Assembly: GCA_030737835.1 (NCBI GenBank)
Contig: CM060849.1
Location: 25,552,855-25,616,854, forward strand
Origin: Acorus gramineus
Lineage: Eukaryota; Streptophyta; Magnoliopsida; Acorales; Acoraceae
Direction of reading: 5' to 3'
Length of the DNA: 64,000 bases
Shown here: in pieces, positions 46,152 to 59,330 of the stretch
How positions within the stretch are numbered: position 1 is the first letter of the stretch
Layout: every line of letters begins with the position of its first letter
Position numbers and translations under genes: made by a program
The notes under the pieces: generated by a model
What the model was told of the DNA's origin: nothing
The model's input: only the letters and a program-made list of their open reading frames with translations
Databases searched by the model: none

Positions 46152-48897
46152 TTAATTTTTGTTGTTTTTTTCTTTTTTGTGGGGGTTCTTTTTTTGTTCT
46201 AAAGGGGGGGAGAAAAGAAAGATTAAGAAGCAAATTAAATAGGGTTTGCATTGTCTCACTTATTTTTCAGATATTGATTCTACAAATTGAGGTTGTGTGT
46301 ATGGTTCTTTCGTTTTGGGTAAGTCACGCGTATATTAGCATGGCTATTGATCATACAATTTTTTAATATATATCTGCAGGTTTCAGGTATCTGTTTAATT
46401 AGTTTGAATGTTTGTCTGATTTATTATATTTAAAAAAAAATTAGCGCTTTTAATGATGACGGCCATATTCACATCAGATATTAATCTTTTTCCTTTTTGT
46501 CTATTATATTATCATATTAATAAAACATACATCTAAAAACAGTTTAATTATCTCTTTAAATTTACTCTACTTATTATATTAAGGTCCTGAACTCTGTTTT
46601 AATAGTTTTTTTTTTTTAAATTAAAATTTAAATTAAGTTTGCATAAAACTGTCTCTTCTTATATTATAAAAAATTGGTTTTGAGCTCTTGTTTTAAATAA
46701 ATACAGAAAAGTGTCTATAACTTATAATTAAACATCATTTTTTTCTTTTCTTGAAAACAAATTTGGGGGAATGATTCAGCAATTCCTACGAACTCAAAAA
46801 CTCTCATAAGTAAAATTCTTATCAAATATCTATCATAGAGGGAGTTTGCTGTCCCATGTGATGTGAGGAAGACAAGGTTTGCTGTCCGAAGCCTCAATCA
46901 ATTTGGAACAAACTCATCTGGATTTTGGTAGGAGACAATGAAAAAGAAATAGTCTACAAATCTCTGTATCTCTCCCCCTTTTTTTTTTTTCTTTTTTGTA
47001 CCAAATATTTATTATGGTGTATACTTTTGTTTTGCTATTTGGGTGGAAATTTATGTCGCTGTTAAAGTGTATACAGCCCATCCACAACCTGCTCCGCTAG
47101 CTGTGAAAGAAGACAGTCGTCAGTGAAAACTGTGCTGAATACGTGTTTGTAATTAAGCGAAACATCCAACACATCATACTGTATATATACAGATCGAGAG
47201 ATAAATGAATTACCAACTCGGACTCATAATGGTAGGTTTGATAGTAAATATGCTGCATGCGTGAAGGACTTTAAAGGGCTGGGTAGACAGACAGGTTTCA
47301 GGGTCGACCCACAGATTCAGTTTACAATTTAGATCACTTGAGTTCACATATATTTTGAACATCAAAACTTATGATCAACTTAACAGATCAGGGTACACCT
47401 GGCTTTAGAAAATTAATGGTCCCTCTAATTGACCTCTAAGTGACAGTAAGGCCCTCAAGTAACCTAACCATAACCAACCATGCATGTGGTACCTCTTGTG
47501 AAACTATAACAACAAGCCTAACCATGAATATCAATCCAAACATGTTTAATTTAATGTGGGTGAGAATTGTAACTGTGATATTATTTCATATATATGAAAT
47601 GAAAATGAAAACACTTGGACCATAGCAAACAGTATTTATGTGGTGGGGGTGATTGTTGGTTGGGACCACGGAATAAAGTGATATTTACTTGTCAAACAAA
47701 TTGTTATTATACAGCTGTAGAAAACCATGCATATATTATTTCCAAGGTGGTCCTTTCCCTCATAGTTTTTGAACAGTTGCTTCTATGTTTTACTAACTTT
47801 AGCCTGCTCAGTTGGGTAACTGATGGGCCTTCTGAAATGAATACTATTCTTTTAATAGAGTTTGACCAAAACAGTAGTAAATGAAGGGCGTGTCATGAGA
47901 CACAGTCTCAGAGAGAGAGAGAGAGAGAGAGAGTAAATTCATTTACCTTTTTTTTTTTTAATCAGTTATTTAATTCATGGTACGTACTCATGTGTAAAGA
48001 AAGTGGATGTAAATATGTAATATATATTTCATCCAAACGGGGGGCTCACATTTAATAAGCATGTAAGAAATGGTGATCGCAGGGACTATTTACATGTCCA
48101 CAGAAATGTAGAACTATGGGCGGGTGAGGTAATGGATTTGAATATGGAACGGACTAGTACGAGTTACAGGGAACCCATCAATTCCATATTAATTAATGAG
48201 ATTAAAGCAAGATGAAACTACTTTGTTACTTTTAATTCTTCTGAAAATCCACTTCAACAATCAACAGTACTACAGCAACCCAATATGAGGGCATATGGGA
48301 CCTCAGCAGCAGCAGCAGCACCAGCAGCAGCAAATGGGTTTCATTTCATGGTTTTCCACATTCAATATCATTCGAGCATGATGTATATTCTAATGAAATA
48401 CTGGGTGCCCAGTCTTCATTGACAATGTGTGCAGCCACCAAAGCTCTCTATGGAGGGGTCCCATGCTTTAATGGCAGGGGAACTTAATTTGGAATGGCTC
48501 CTTATGGGCTCACTAGTGTGTGAATGGATTGTTTAATAATAGGGCGTGATATAGTCGGTCCATTTTGAAGTTTGTGGTCCTCATGTAAATTTTTTTTTAT
48601 TTTTTAGAATTCCATGTTTAAAATGATTTGAAGCTTATAAAACATGTTTTTATTTTATTTAATATGTTTCTAAATCAAACAATTTGCTATTCCACCATGA
48701 GCTTTTAGCCCTTGACCTAACAAACATCTTGTTAGCCTCCTAATGATTGGGTTGCCAATCTTTAACTTAGTGCACTCTTTCTAAGAAGAATAAAAACTGT
48801 ACCAATTCTTTTCATGGTAGTATAGCTGAGTAATTCTTACTGGTAGAATATCAATCTATACACAATCAAATAAACAACACATTTGTGATGTTAGCGG
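46152..48897. other. Intergenic, no gene seen
   Basis: The first 250 bases are the probable 3' untranslated region of the 71-aa gene. The rest is AT-rich with no supported gene. A (GA)n run lies at 47910-47933 and an imperfect (CAG)n run at 48303-48331. The last part before 48897 is the 3' flank of the ENDO1-type gene. Confidence 0.5.
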
Positions 48898-51782
48898 TCA
48901 GGTTGGTCTAGGTATTTCTTGATTGTGATCTCCAAATACTCGATTCAGAATCATGGACAGCCTCACTCCACCCTGTGCTATTCTTCGTGTGACAATCGGT
49001 AGCCGTGAATTGAAATAATCGTCTGCAGATTTCATAAAGAACAGAAACTCTAGTCAAAATTTATGTTTGATTTTTTTCTTCACACAATGAAATGAAGTTT
49101 CACATTACCTGATAGAGTTTCTCCTTGTGTGACACCTTTGTAACCCCACTTGCAGGCTAAGTTTATACTCTCTGCAGCGTATCTGAACAATAAACAATTC
49201 ATGGCAACATCAATATCAATGATCATCTGTGATGATTGAAACTGCTGAAGATGCACTCACTTATTTGGGCATGAGAAAAGATCATCACAGTCTCCCCAAG
49301 ATGAAATGTCCTCAGACCAGATTCCCTATAACCAATTTACCATTCATGTTTCAACAACAGTGAAAACTAGGAGATGATGGGGGCTAAAAAGAAAAAAAAA
49401 AGAAGCAAACTCTTAAGATGAACACTGTTTACACTGGTGAAATTGTTATGGATATCTTCCTGTAAGGCATCCATGTTTTTGTTGTAGTAGTCTGTCAATG
49501 CAGTTAGGATTATCTCCCTGTCCCACACCTACTCCCATTACAACAATGAGCAAATGATTAGAGAAATGGCAACAGAGGTTAATGTGTGATTCCCCATTTG
49601 TCAAAAAAAATTACAGATATGTAGATTATAGTTAAGACTGAGGGTACTTACATGATGTAGATTGGATTTGTGTCTGAACCAGCGTAACTGTATGGTGTTC
49701 CCTCCTTCATCACTTGTAAATCCAACATGTAGTGGCTGCAGTATGGTCGTATGGAATGTACGGATGTAAGTTGAGCGGAGAACAGAAAGGGGGTTGGGGG
49801 CATAATAGCCACGAAGTACTTTAAATTTTTTTCGAATGTTCAAAAAAGTTCAAGGATTAGAGAAATACTTATGTTGAACTGTGTGTTTAGTATCTTCCTA
49901 ATCTGGGTATTTGTTTAATGATTGTTTATCACATTTTTTATAAATAACTAAATAAAAGTAACTATCATTGTCACTTTCCACCTTGAAAGCACTTACACTC
50001 CATTTGGGGCCCATACCTATGTTATGTTCGACATGTGTCGGACACAGACAGGGCGGGGACACGGTATGAATATGTGTCGGACACGGCTTCAACCATGTCT
50101 GTCTTCATTTTGTTTGAACACGGCCCAGGACACGTCTGGGATACGGCACAGCCAATTTCGACCCAAAAGTAATAAAAAAAAAAAATCCAAACATAGCTTG
50201 CAAGTATTCAACCCATTTAAAACAGTCTAGAATAACTCATTTAAAAAAATAGTGATTTATTAGTTTAAAACACTGATTTACAAAAACAATAGTTTATTGA
50301 TTTAAAACAGTGATTTATAAAACTAGTGATTTATTATTTAAAATAGTGATTTATAAAAAAATGATTTATTAGTTTATACAATTGGTTATAAATAGTGAAT
50401 TAAATGAAATGTGTTTGTTTATATAAAATAGTGATATATATTTATTTATTATATTAATTTATTTATTATCGTGTTCTAACTGTACCCGTGCCTAATTTTT
50501 TCAAAAATTGTCGTGTTGTTGTGTCTGTGCTTCGTAGCTTTACACATTTTTACTGTACTTATTCGGTATGATTGATTTACAAACACACTTACAATATGGA
50601 ATAGAAACTCTTATAGAATATTTGCTAGACAAAAACATTGCGACTATGGTGATGGTGATGGGGTAAGGGGGCCGGGAAGGAAGAGAAATTAAAGAAACCT
50701 GATGGATATCTCCCATGAAGTGTGATAGAAATAGCAGGGACTCGGTTAGATTATCTGTTGGAAAACAAAAGGTCTTAAGAGAGAAGAATAGAAAGAAGAA
50801 AAAAAAAAATCAGTGAAATTCACTTGTGAGTTCGATTCACTTACATCGTCGATCAGAGGTACCATCACGGTAATGCATCAGTTGAGAAGTGAAGTTACGA
50901 ATTGCACCAGCGACGCACATATCCTTTAAGCCTTTTGGATCATGACAGTCCCCTATGCAGTTCAATCAATTTAGAGAATTTAGTCACTGATTATTATGTC
51001 CTATTGAAGAAAAGCTTTTCTTCATATTTACTGATGCACACCACTCCATCCTTCTGTAAAGTGAGATGTTCAAAAGCAATCAATCTATCATAGTTTAACA
51101 TGTTTGCAAATTCATTGTTTTTTCATTCTTAAATTTCTTTCTTCTTAGTTCTTACTTGTACTACTTTCTTCATTTCAAACTCCTCTGAATTACTTATATA
51201 CTACTATTCAACTAGTATACCAACGCATTTGAAAGACGGTTCTTACTCGAATAATCAAAGGTGCACGCGTTGTCAGGTGTGTCGATGAAGTGGAGATTGC
51301 TCGTCCACCGATACTTGTACCAGTGCCGGATCTGATCAGGCCATGTGCACAACGCAGATAGATCACCATCGACGTAGTCCGGCAATAAATTATGCACTAC
51401 TTCTGCTGGTCCAGGCTCCAGGAGAGACTTAACAAAATCATTATAACCATATATAATATGTGAGACTTCTGTGCAGGAGTTAATCTAATTGCATGCCAAT
51501 AAAGCTTCTGCAATTAATTAGTCAATCATAAATCATAACTACTCGTTGGATACATGTTTGGATAAACACATAATTAAATTTTATGGCCAAACCATGTTAG
51601 CAAAACAGAAGATACAAAAAGACAGTATTTTTGGCTACCTGAGCTATTCGGCACGTCAAGACATGGCCTTCCTTGCTCCAAGACAGAGCTTTTGGAGCCG
51701 AAATAGATATGAAAACAAACACAAATACAAACAGATTCAAAGACAAGTTCAAAACATTCATATTATCTCTCTTTGTTCTCAC
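48898..51782 (-). CDS. ENDO1: S1/P1-type bifunctional nuclease (9 exons)
   Basis: Exons 51782-51639, 51427-51247, 50952-50845, 50754-50699, 49735-49652, 49528-49433, 49325-49261, 49182-49109 and 49022-48898 join into 310 residues. This is a secreted zinc nuclease that cleaves RNA and single-stranded DNA. It matches ENDO1/BFN1, the senescence and cell-death member, in blocks such as GDLSALC(T)WPDQIRHWYKYR, RDCHDPKGLKDMC and VWDREIILTAL. A hydrophobic signal peptide ends before WSKEGH; that Trp becomes residue 1 and, with the His, binds zinc. Other expected ligands are seen in LHFIDTP, SHFMGDIHQPLH and TSDEGGN. YNLT and NNFT are glycosylation sites. Cysteines for disulphides are present. The C-terminal tail (GDHNQEIPRPT) is short. 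The start is uncertain: an ATG at 51761 gives a cleaner signal peptide, and a TATA-like element lies only about 40 bp before 51782. Confidence 0.95.
49995..50545. repeat. Repeat cluster in ENDO1 intron 4
   Basis: The left part (50025-50150) repeats GTGTCGGACACGG- and ACACGG-type palindromic motifs. The middle (about 50235-50420) is an imperfect tandem array of units like AGTGATTTATTAGTTTAAAA, with at least four copies. A GTGTCTGTGCTTCGTAG end lies at the right. It looks like an old repeat element inserted in the intron. No clear target duplication. Confidence 0.6.
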
Positions 51783-51818
51783 TCTGTTAATTCAGTTCTT
51801 GTTAGGGGCAGATAATAC

Positions 51819-51825
51819 ATATATA
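51819..51825 (-). promoter_or_regulatory. TATA-like element upstream of ENDO1
   Basis: On the minus strand the sequence reads CTATATATGT, about 40 bp before the first ATG (51782) and 60 bp before the second (51761). If used, transcription would start only a few bases before the first ATG, favouring the second. Confidence 0.5.
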
Positions 51826-54221
51826 GTCAATCAGACCACATTGAGTTGGGCTTCTTATTGTTGTATACATATAGACAGTTAGAGGGAGTTGAAGACTTCT
51901 TTGAGTACAAGATTTGATATGAAGGTGGGTGGATTTTAAGTGTTTCTTTGTACAATGAACCTTCAAAGACATAACTTGTAACAAAATAAGCTAAAGACAA
52001 AGATCATGTGGACACATTATCCTTGTTTTTTTTCAGAAGAAAGAGACATGGAGCAGTTGGAACTGTTGTGTCTTGGGAGGTAAGGGTGGCGTGTGGGAAA
52101 TATTAGGACTCAACAAATTCATGGCCCTCACATGGTCCATGTTATGGTTTTTTCAGGAGATTTGATTGATGAAGGTATCATTATAGTGTTGATCGAGATG
52201 AAATTCAATTAGTGCTAGATGACATCAGATCTTATCAATCTCTAACATGGGATAGACACATGGCTAGAACTGTCATAAAAATCACATATTAAACATGTGA
52301 GTCAACGCGTGTTAGTTTACCATCACAAAATCTAATACTGACTTGATGATGAAAATAATAGAAAAACAAACAAGAGATAAAAAAAAAAAAAAGAACGAAA
52401 AAAACTTGAATGAACAATTCTATAAAATAAAATACAACTTTGCCTATCATAAGACTCCAAACTATAAAAATTTGTTGTGTTTGGATAAGATCTAATCTAA
52501 ACGGCTAAACCTATATATGGTAATGTCAAAGGATCAAAAAATCATTGGTCGCTCTCTCTGCTTGAGTACTGGGAGGTGAAGATGCGGTTGAGCGATTTAG
52601 GAAAGATTCATCTACACTCATGCAATGCCCCTGAATAAGAAAACTGAAAACGATGAGAAAAGGAAAGATAATGTTAGTGCACGATATTGGTGGCAATATA
52701 TAACTTCAAGTCTTAACAATGACTTGAGTGATTAGCAAGCACACCTACCCATCTAATAATATATATATAGGTGTTACGTGTGAGCCTTCATTAAAATCGT
52801 GATGCAGATATCATAGCCACAAGTTACATAAACAGAAGAGATCAAATGGATTAAAAAAAGAAGAAGCCATTTTCATTTTTATTGTTTGGGAGCACCATGA
52901 CTTCAAATGATCATAATTTTCAAACCGTGGATCCGAATCGCTATTATAATATGTTCACGCGTTCGTATCGACGAGCCATACAACAATAGTCACTATGTCA
53001 CTACGCAAAATTTTGGAGTGATCTAAGATCGTCTTGGAGGTCAAATTGACAGTTAAAAATTGTTTTTACTATTTTTTACTGTTTTCTAGTTTGTTAAGAT
53101 TTGTTTCCTTCTTTTAATATTTATATTTAGATTTAAATTTAAATTTTTTATTTGAATTTGAATTTGAATACTAGTTTATTTGTGATTTGAGAGATTCAGA
53201 TAGATTTGTTGAGATCTTAGTTTGTTAAGGATTCTCTATTCATTTATAATTACATAATTAAGGTTAATAGAATTTATTTACTTCCTTTGTTTTGTTATTC
53301 GTGGTAAATATTAATTACATAAATTTCCATCATACAGTATTTCTTTGGGAAATCAGTAGATTGTTGAAGTCCACCGTCTTATCATTCTTTGTGAAGAATC
53401 AACAACGTCATTAGAGCCTGTAGATCTTGTATCTTTGATCGGATCCACTGAAAAAACGTAGCCCTATGCTGCATCAAATCATCAACTTCCTTTCTTATGC
53501 ATGGTTTGGTATCCAAGGTACATGTATAAAATGAATGAGTCATTATCCAATAACACAAAATATTATCAATATTACGACCCAACTTACTTTCGAATATGCT
53601 AGCAATATGTGCATATCCTAGTAAAGAATTGGACATGATCTAATAAATTATCTACTTAACCGAGCATGCAAATGAATGAATGCAGAGATTTGCATATCAA
53701 TGGGTACGCGTAGATTAGGTACTTGTTTCAACATTACCATATGTAATGAGTTGTTGGCTCACTTTCAGAGTTGGCAATGTTTCCATTGACTTTATCTGAT
53801 CCATACGCCTAATCGAATCTGCGAATACTTTATTCTTTGAATTGGTTGAGTTTCAAAGAAATAGAATACCTAACAAATTTTAATATTTTCATTTATAAAA
53901 CGATGAGTGTGACTGTTTCATAATAACATTTAAGGTTTGTTTGTATCTGTGATGACAGATGAGATAGATTTTGCGGTGGGGAATGACGCATAACGGCGCC
54001 ACTGCAGATCCAAACGAAAAACTCGTATTGGTGTATGTTGCAAACTAAACTTGTAACTATAGGCTAAAAACATTCCCGTTTGAGACGCACAGAAAGAAAT
54101 AATTTGATACTGTCAATTGTTTTACACAACGCGAAGATTGAGAACGCGGTCTCAAATGGGCCATAAGAATTTTGGTGAGATGGTTTGTAAAGCTCATATA
54201 AATATTTGGATCTTAGGATTT
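51826..54221. other. Intergenic, no gene seen
   Basis: AT-rich DNA upstream of ENDO1. Bases 52880-53110 are less AT-rich (AAACCGTGGATCCGAATCGC, TTGGAGTGATCTAAGATCGT) and could be a retroelement fragment, without visible ends. An 84-codon minus-strand frame at 53382-53636 has no recognised features. Confidence 0.45.
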
Positions 54222-54433
54222 GGACAGTCAGTGGGATTTTTTTTGTTTTTTTGTTTTTGGTAAACAAGACCTACAAGGGACAAGTACACACATGGCACGA
54301 GGCACAGAACCCAACTAAAACTCCCCACAAGAGGGGTATACATATCAGGATCGAACCCAGGTCGTCCACGAGGATATGTGCATCTCTTCAACCTCGCTAG
54401 GCGAGGGGACGTGCAGGACAGTCGGTAGGATTT
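54222..54433 (-). mobile_element. tRNA-derived SINE (minus strand) with target duplication
   Basis: The 176-bp insertion (54240-54415) read on the minus strand begins with a tRNA-like head: A-box-like TCGCCTAGCGAGG and, 40 bases on, the B-box GGGTTCGATCCTG. It ends in an A-rich tail (AAAAACAAAAAAACAAAAAA). The flanks GGACAGTCAGTGGGATTT (54222-54239) and GGACAGTCGGTAGGATTT (54416-54433) match at 16 of 18 bases, an aged target duplication. It differs in sequence from the SINE at 40111. Confidence 0.85.
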
Positions 54434-56329
54434 GATTGGTAGTGGCTTGGCTTGTTATGGCTGTCAATTAAATTATATCTTAATATTAATATAAATGCAA
54501 GTAAAAATATTCAAATTTTGAGAATTATTATCTTATAACTTATACTCTTTAATAAATATAATATTGTTATAAAAAAATCTTATTAAATTTTTTTTATACA
54601 TGTGTATTTACATTTATTCATTAGATAATTCATATAATATCTCAAACTTACACAACAAGATATTATTCACATCACATCTCAATGGACTCATAATTTTAGA
54701 TGTGTGTACTCCTTTTCTATATAACACAAAGAAATAGTAGGTGTGGGCGTCAAATTTTTAGGCTACTCAAAGCGGGTCAGGTCGCGGGTCCCATCAGATT
54801 CGACCCGGCAAAACAATGGCCCATCCGGCCCGAGCCCTAACAGACTCAGTCCGAGGGCCCACGCCCGACCCAGTACAACAGGCTAAGTCAGTATTTATCC
54901 AATCATATATTGCCTTGATCTTCATAGGCCAAGTCAGTACTTATCCAATCATATATTGCCTTGATTTTCCTCGATATATTGCATTAACTGTTAATTGTCA
55001 GTATTTAAATTCAATCAATGTTAGTATATATCACCAAATCAAGTTATCATTGACTGTGTCCACAAAGTCCCAAATGAAAATATGATTATTGTGTTATCAA
55101 TGCAGATATCTCAAAATCTCATTTGGATTTGGAATTATCTTTGACTGATTTTCAAATCCCAATAATACATATTTTTAATTATAGACCATCATTGAGGATT
55201 TTCAAAAATCTTAACAACATATATATTAGATTTGATTTGGAGTTATCAATAACTGATTCCCAAATCCCAACAATACATGTTAGATTTGGAAACATCATTA
55301 ATTGATTTTATATAATCACAAACAAAATATGTGCATTTTTCAATGACAATCAATGACTGATTGAAAAAATCCATAAATACACATTTTCATGATCATCTAA
55401 ATGAGGGATCCCTCCCCATCCGTCCGATGGGAGAGAGATCCACCATTGATTCTAAGGTATCTTCTAAAGTATTATAAATAGAGTATCAATTCTTCCTGTA
55501 GGGAGAGGAGAAAACATTTTTCCACTAGACCCCTTGTACATTACCACTTCCGGTGCGAAATCCCACCATCAAAAAGAGGAACTACGTGTGACTTGATTTC
55601 TAAACAATAGTACGTAGACAGCCTGAGAGGTTCCGTCAGATTCAGTCCAAATCACACCAAAAATCCCTTCGTTCCATCCACCCCGGACCCTCATCGTTGG
55701 ATCTACCCTCGGGTCCAGCCCATCTCGGGAAGAAGATCGTCGACAACCAAGCGATATCCGTTAGAGGAGACAAGAGCGGACGGATCCGACTATCCAAACC
55801 TGGTAAGCAAAATTTTGCCACTCCATTAGACCTACCAATGTCATTTAAAAAAAAAACGAAGAACCATTATAAGAAAAAAGATTCGTATTGACGATAATTA
55901 GTCGAAATGAATAAAAAAACATAACCGTCAACTTTTGTGTTTTCAAGTGCTAAAAAAATTAAGAACTTACATAATATAAGGTATTAAAAATTCTGAATAT
56001 TAATTTCTTCTTTTTTTTATAATAAATATTTTATTAAAAATACTAAAAAAAAATTCTTGCTAAAAGTATTACATGCGCATAAAAAAGAATAAAAATTGTG
56101 TGTTGCTCGTTACCGGATTCATTAGTCTCCACATAAAAAAAAAAATCAAAATTGTTTCAAACATAAGTGAGTGGACACCTGTCAATCATTTTATTTAGAT
56201 ATTAACAATAAAATCAATATTGATTACGTCACATCTCAAAAAAATAAAAAAAAAAGTCATCATTTTTACATTTTAATATAGAAACAGTATATGCTTAATT
56301 TTTTTAAAGATCATATACGATATTTAATA

Positions 56330-56369
<40 letters not shown>

Positions 56370-56462
56370 TACATTATTTATAAAAAATACAAAGGGAGGA
56401 ACCATCTGAAGCTCAAATGAACATACAATAATGATTTCTAAATCTCAACTTTCCAGGTCCTA
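54434..56462. other. Intergenic with LTR-like debris
   Basis: No gene is supported. A 46-bp tandem duplication lies at 54881-54971. Bases about 54990-55680 resemble an LTR: repeated GATTTGGA-TTATC and TTTTCAAATCCCAA phrases, then a TATAAATAGAG at 55476 and a CACCATCAAAAAG stretch downstream. The ends could not be placed. An (AT)n run lies at 56339-56364. Confidence 0.4.
54881..54971 (+). repeat. 46-bp tandem duplication
   Basis: GGCTAAGTCAGTATTTATCC and GGCCAAGTCAGTACTTATCC start adjacent copies (54881 and 54927). Both continue AATCATATATTGCCTTGAT. Only a few substitutions separate them. Confidence 0.9.
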
Positions 56463-57595
56463 TCACAGGCTCCATGATGTGGCAACAGGACATTACCTAT
56501 TATACCCTTTAATTGATAACCATCTCTAAACAAGGAAAACGGTTTGATTTATTCCTAGGATTATGGAGATTTCATTAATTACTGTATTTCTTCTTCCTTG
56601 CATTGTGTAAAATCATTAATGCCTATAATTTACGATGAACATATTCGTAGCAGTCCCAAAATTTTAATATGAAGAAGTTTGAAAAACTAATTTGTTCTTT
56701 ATCGAGTTGGATCTCTCTTCCTGATCAGGTTTGTCAATTGTTTTTTTTTATCTTATTGAATGAAAGTCACATCGAATTTGAAATTAAATTTTTGATGATC
56801 AAATATTCAATCTATGTTACATGTTTCAATTCAAAAAATAAATTTTTTTTATGTTTTGATCACTATTTCACACTTTTTTTTATATTTGTTTCGTTATAAT
56901 TTCATAAATGTAATTTTGATATTGTTACATTTAATTGTTACTGGTTCGTGTGATGTTTATATTATGTAACATTATCTCATGTTGTGCATTTCTTTTAACA
57001 ATGCAAATAGAAATGATGTATAAATGTAACAGTGAAGTACATACTTTTACAGAGGATTCTGATACATTTTCTTTGGAAGGCAGTGCACTAGAAATTGAAA
57101 TAAATAATTTTAAATAGTAAATGTAACTGTTTGACATTTAGGTAAATATAATTGTTTGTTCCATCTATATAAATATAACAGTTTTTATATAAATGTAACA
57201 AATCGTTGTGAGAGATGTAAACATTTAAGAAATGTATTTGTAACTACCAGTATAAATGTAACTGTTTCATATATTAACTATATGTGTTTTTTATTTAAAT
57301 TTGAATACAATAACTACCTAGAGAAAATGAGTCGTTTGAAGGATTTTAATGAAAACAATTTCGGTAATTTTTAGTGTAATCTAGGTTCAATTATAATTTA
57401 GGTAATGATTTCAAAATTCAAAATTTGAAATAGGTAAATGGATTTTAAGATTTACATGGAAGAGTCATAATCAAATAGAGAAAATGGAGGGATTTGGGTT
57501 AATAAGATAAATTTTTAATGAAGGACAAATTTGTATTTTATCATTTTACTATTTTTACCAACCAATGAAATGATGACACCTCATGGAGTTTGTGA
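56463..57595. mobile_element. Possible diverged MULE-like segment with TGTAAC repeats
   Basis: The inverted pair TCACAGGCTCCATGATGTGG (56463) and TCACAAACTCCATGAGGTGT (reverse strand from 57595) match at 18 of 22 bases and bound about 1.1 kb. The interior repeats AAATGTAAC- or ATATAAC-type motifs at least six times between 56950 and 57260, recalling the short-repeat interior of the MULE at 26590. No target duplication could be fixed, and the inverted match may not reach the true ends. Confidence 0.4.
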
Positions 57596-58423
57596 ATGGG
57601 GCTTATATTATGGGGTCTGAGTATCATGACTCATGAACATATTGTATTCTAGGGTTTATTGTAGAAGTAAATTTTTTACATAACTGATTCTTTATTTGTA
57701 GAATTGTTTGCCAACGATGATCTCTTCCGAGATCTCCTGACTGGAACGGGGAGAGATCTCCTGGGAGAGATCCATGGATTTGAATTATTATTTGACTTGA
57801 AATGTTCTGGGTCTGCGGATGTGAATGAGCCTACAGGTCGATTTACAGATCGTGGGCCTACGTGGATTTATAAGTCATGGACACATGAAACATTATGGTT
57901 GAATTCAGAAAATGAGTCCCACCTCAACTGTATCACCCAATAAGAGTGGAAAGGAATAAATATACTGCAGGGAGATGGTAAAAAAAAAAAAAAATGCAAA
58001 GGAGATTAAAAATAAAATTTTACAAAACTCAACGCCGAAATATTTTGTCCTCTCGCTCTCGCACATATATCGTCACCCACGTTCAATAGACAGCCAAAAC
58101 CTTTCCTTTCTTTTCTTTTCGGTGCTAAATGACTAACTTGCCCCTCATCAAGACCGACTGCATCCACAAAAAAACTGGACCGTTCGATTTCCATCCAAAA
58201 AAAAAAAAAAACACCACCCCCCGCACGTGGTCGACGTAATGTTTTGTTAATATTTAGAACTATCAGTCTAGCGGGATTCACGGTTGTGATAACGCGTTTG
58301 TAGTAATTGACGGTGGGATTTGAAGCCAACCCAATCGCCGCCACTTGAGTCTTCACAGTCAGTCGCGTCCCCCCCATTTTTAAGCTAATTAAGCTAAAAA
58401 CAGCTCATGACGTGTCTCCCTTC
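57596..58423. other. Intergenic, no gene seen
   Basis: There is no supported gene. Open frames at 57704-57943 (+) and 58006-58377 (-) show no domain, and the latter crosses a poly(A/T) run near 58197. The patch 58020-58380 is less AT-rich, contains a CACGTG near 58224, and could be a promoter, but no gene follows on either side. Confidence 0.45.
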
Positions 58424-58752
58424 GATTTGGGCTTACACGTTTTTTTTTTTAAATTGAAAAGTTAAAATAGTGCAGTTAAATAGAACAACTTTATTCAGAA
58501 TCAAAAGCTGAATTTTTTTTAAAATTTTCTATCAAAATCCGTGTTTTGAAAGGCTCAAAAACAATATTTTTTTCGTTAGAATAGATTTTTTGAATTGAAA
58601 AATAATTTTCTCTACGAAACATCAACCGCTTTCAAATATTGATTTTTGAATTAAAAAAAAAATATCACAATAAAAGTCAATATCTAAAATCATCTTAAAA
58701 AACAACTTTATTTCAAAAACTACTTTTCAATCTGTGTTTTCAAATGGACCCC
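58424..58752 (+). mobile_element. MITE family B, copy 2
   Basis: It matches the copies at 30985 (inverted) and 60342 (direct) through TTGAAAAGTTAAAA, CAGAATCAAAAGCTG, GTGTTTTGAAAGGCTCAAAA, CTTTCAAATATTGATTTTTG and AAAATCATCTTAAAAAACAA. No target duplication is visible. Confidence 0.7.
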
Positions 58753-58979
58753 AATGATTGCAAAGACAGATCCATATTTGTTGTTAGAGAGATGATGACA
58801 GTCTTTCTCTTAACTTTTACCTGTCTTTTTCAGAGGTCACATGTAACGGTCGTTTGCGTTCGATTATCTCTCGACTTGAAATTGAAACTCTAAACTCAAT
58901 TTGAAGATGATTGCACGTTCCCTCATAACCTCACTCAATGAGGTGGGAGAGTTTATATATATATATATATATAAAAGGA

Positions 58980-59330
58980 AGTTGGCTGACTTTATAATCA
59001 AGTTGGGAAAGCTATTTTTGTCTGTTTGTCTTTAGTCCTACAAAAACTTCTTTTGAATTTTGTCTAACATGAGGTATGACACAGTGCCAAGACTCAAACC
59101 CAAGACCTACTCTTAACACATGTAAGCCTTGAACCATTGTGCTATGGCTACTGGGGACACTGAGGTGAGAGAGTTGCATCGTTCTTTATGGACTGATCCA
59201 GGATCGATCCCAATAGAATCCCATGTGAGGAGTTGTTTCTTGGTTAAGTCTGGACTTTGTGTCTTGATATCTATTTGCCTCTTATGGGTCTTGTTATATA
59301 TATATAAAAAAAAAATTGATAGAGATTAAC
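58980..59330. mobile_element. SINE-like remnants, head to head
   Basis: On the minus strand 59145-59080 reads AGCACAATGGTTCAAGGC and later TCTTGGGTTTGAGTCTTGG, which resembles A- and B-box spacing. On the + strand 59148-59220 has TGGCTACTGGGGACACTGAG and GGATCGATCCC, and an A-rich tail near 59310. Both are weak matches, and no target duplications were found. Confidence 0.3.

Noticed and set aside
53382..53636. 84-codon minus-strand frame
   Set aside because: No known motif or exon context. Composition is typical of chance frames in this DNA.
40102..54433. tRNA genes at GGTTCGA motifs (40137, 54351)
   Set aside because: Only the A/B-box head is tRNA-like. No complete acceptor stem or cloverleaf exists, and both lie in SINEs with A-tails and target duplications.
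58006..58377. 123-codon minus-strand frame
   Set aside because: It has no recognisable domain, includes a phenylalanine run from a poly(A/T) tract and has no splice or promoter context to support it.
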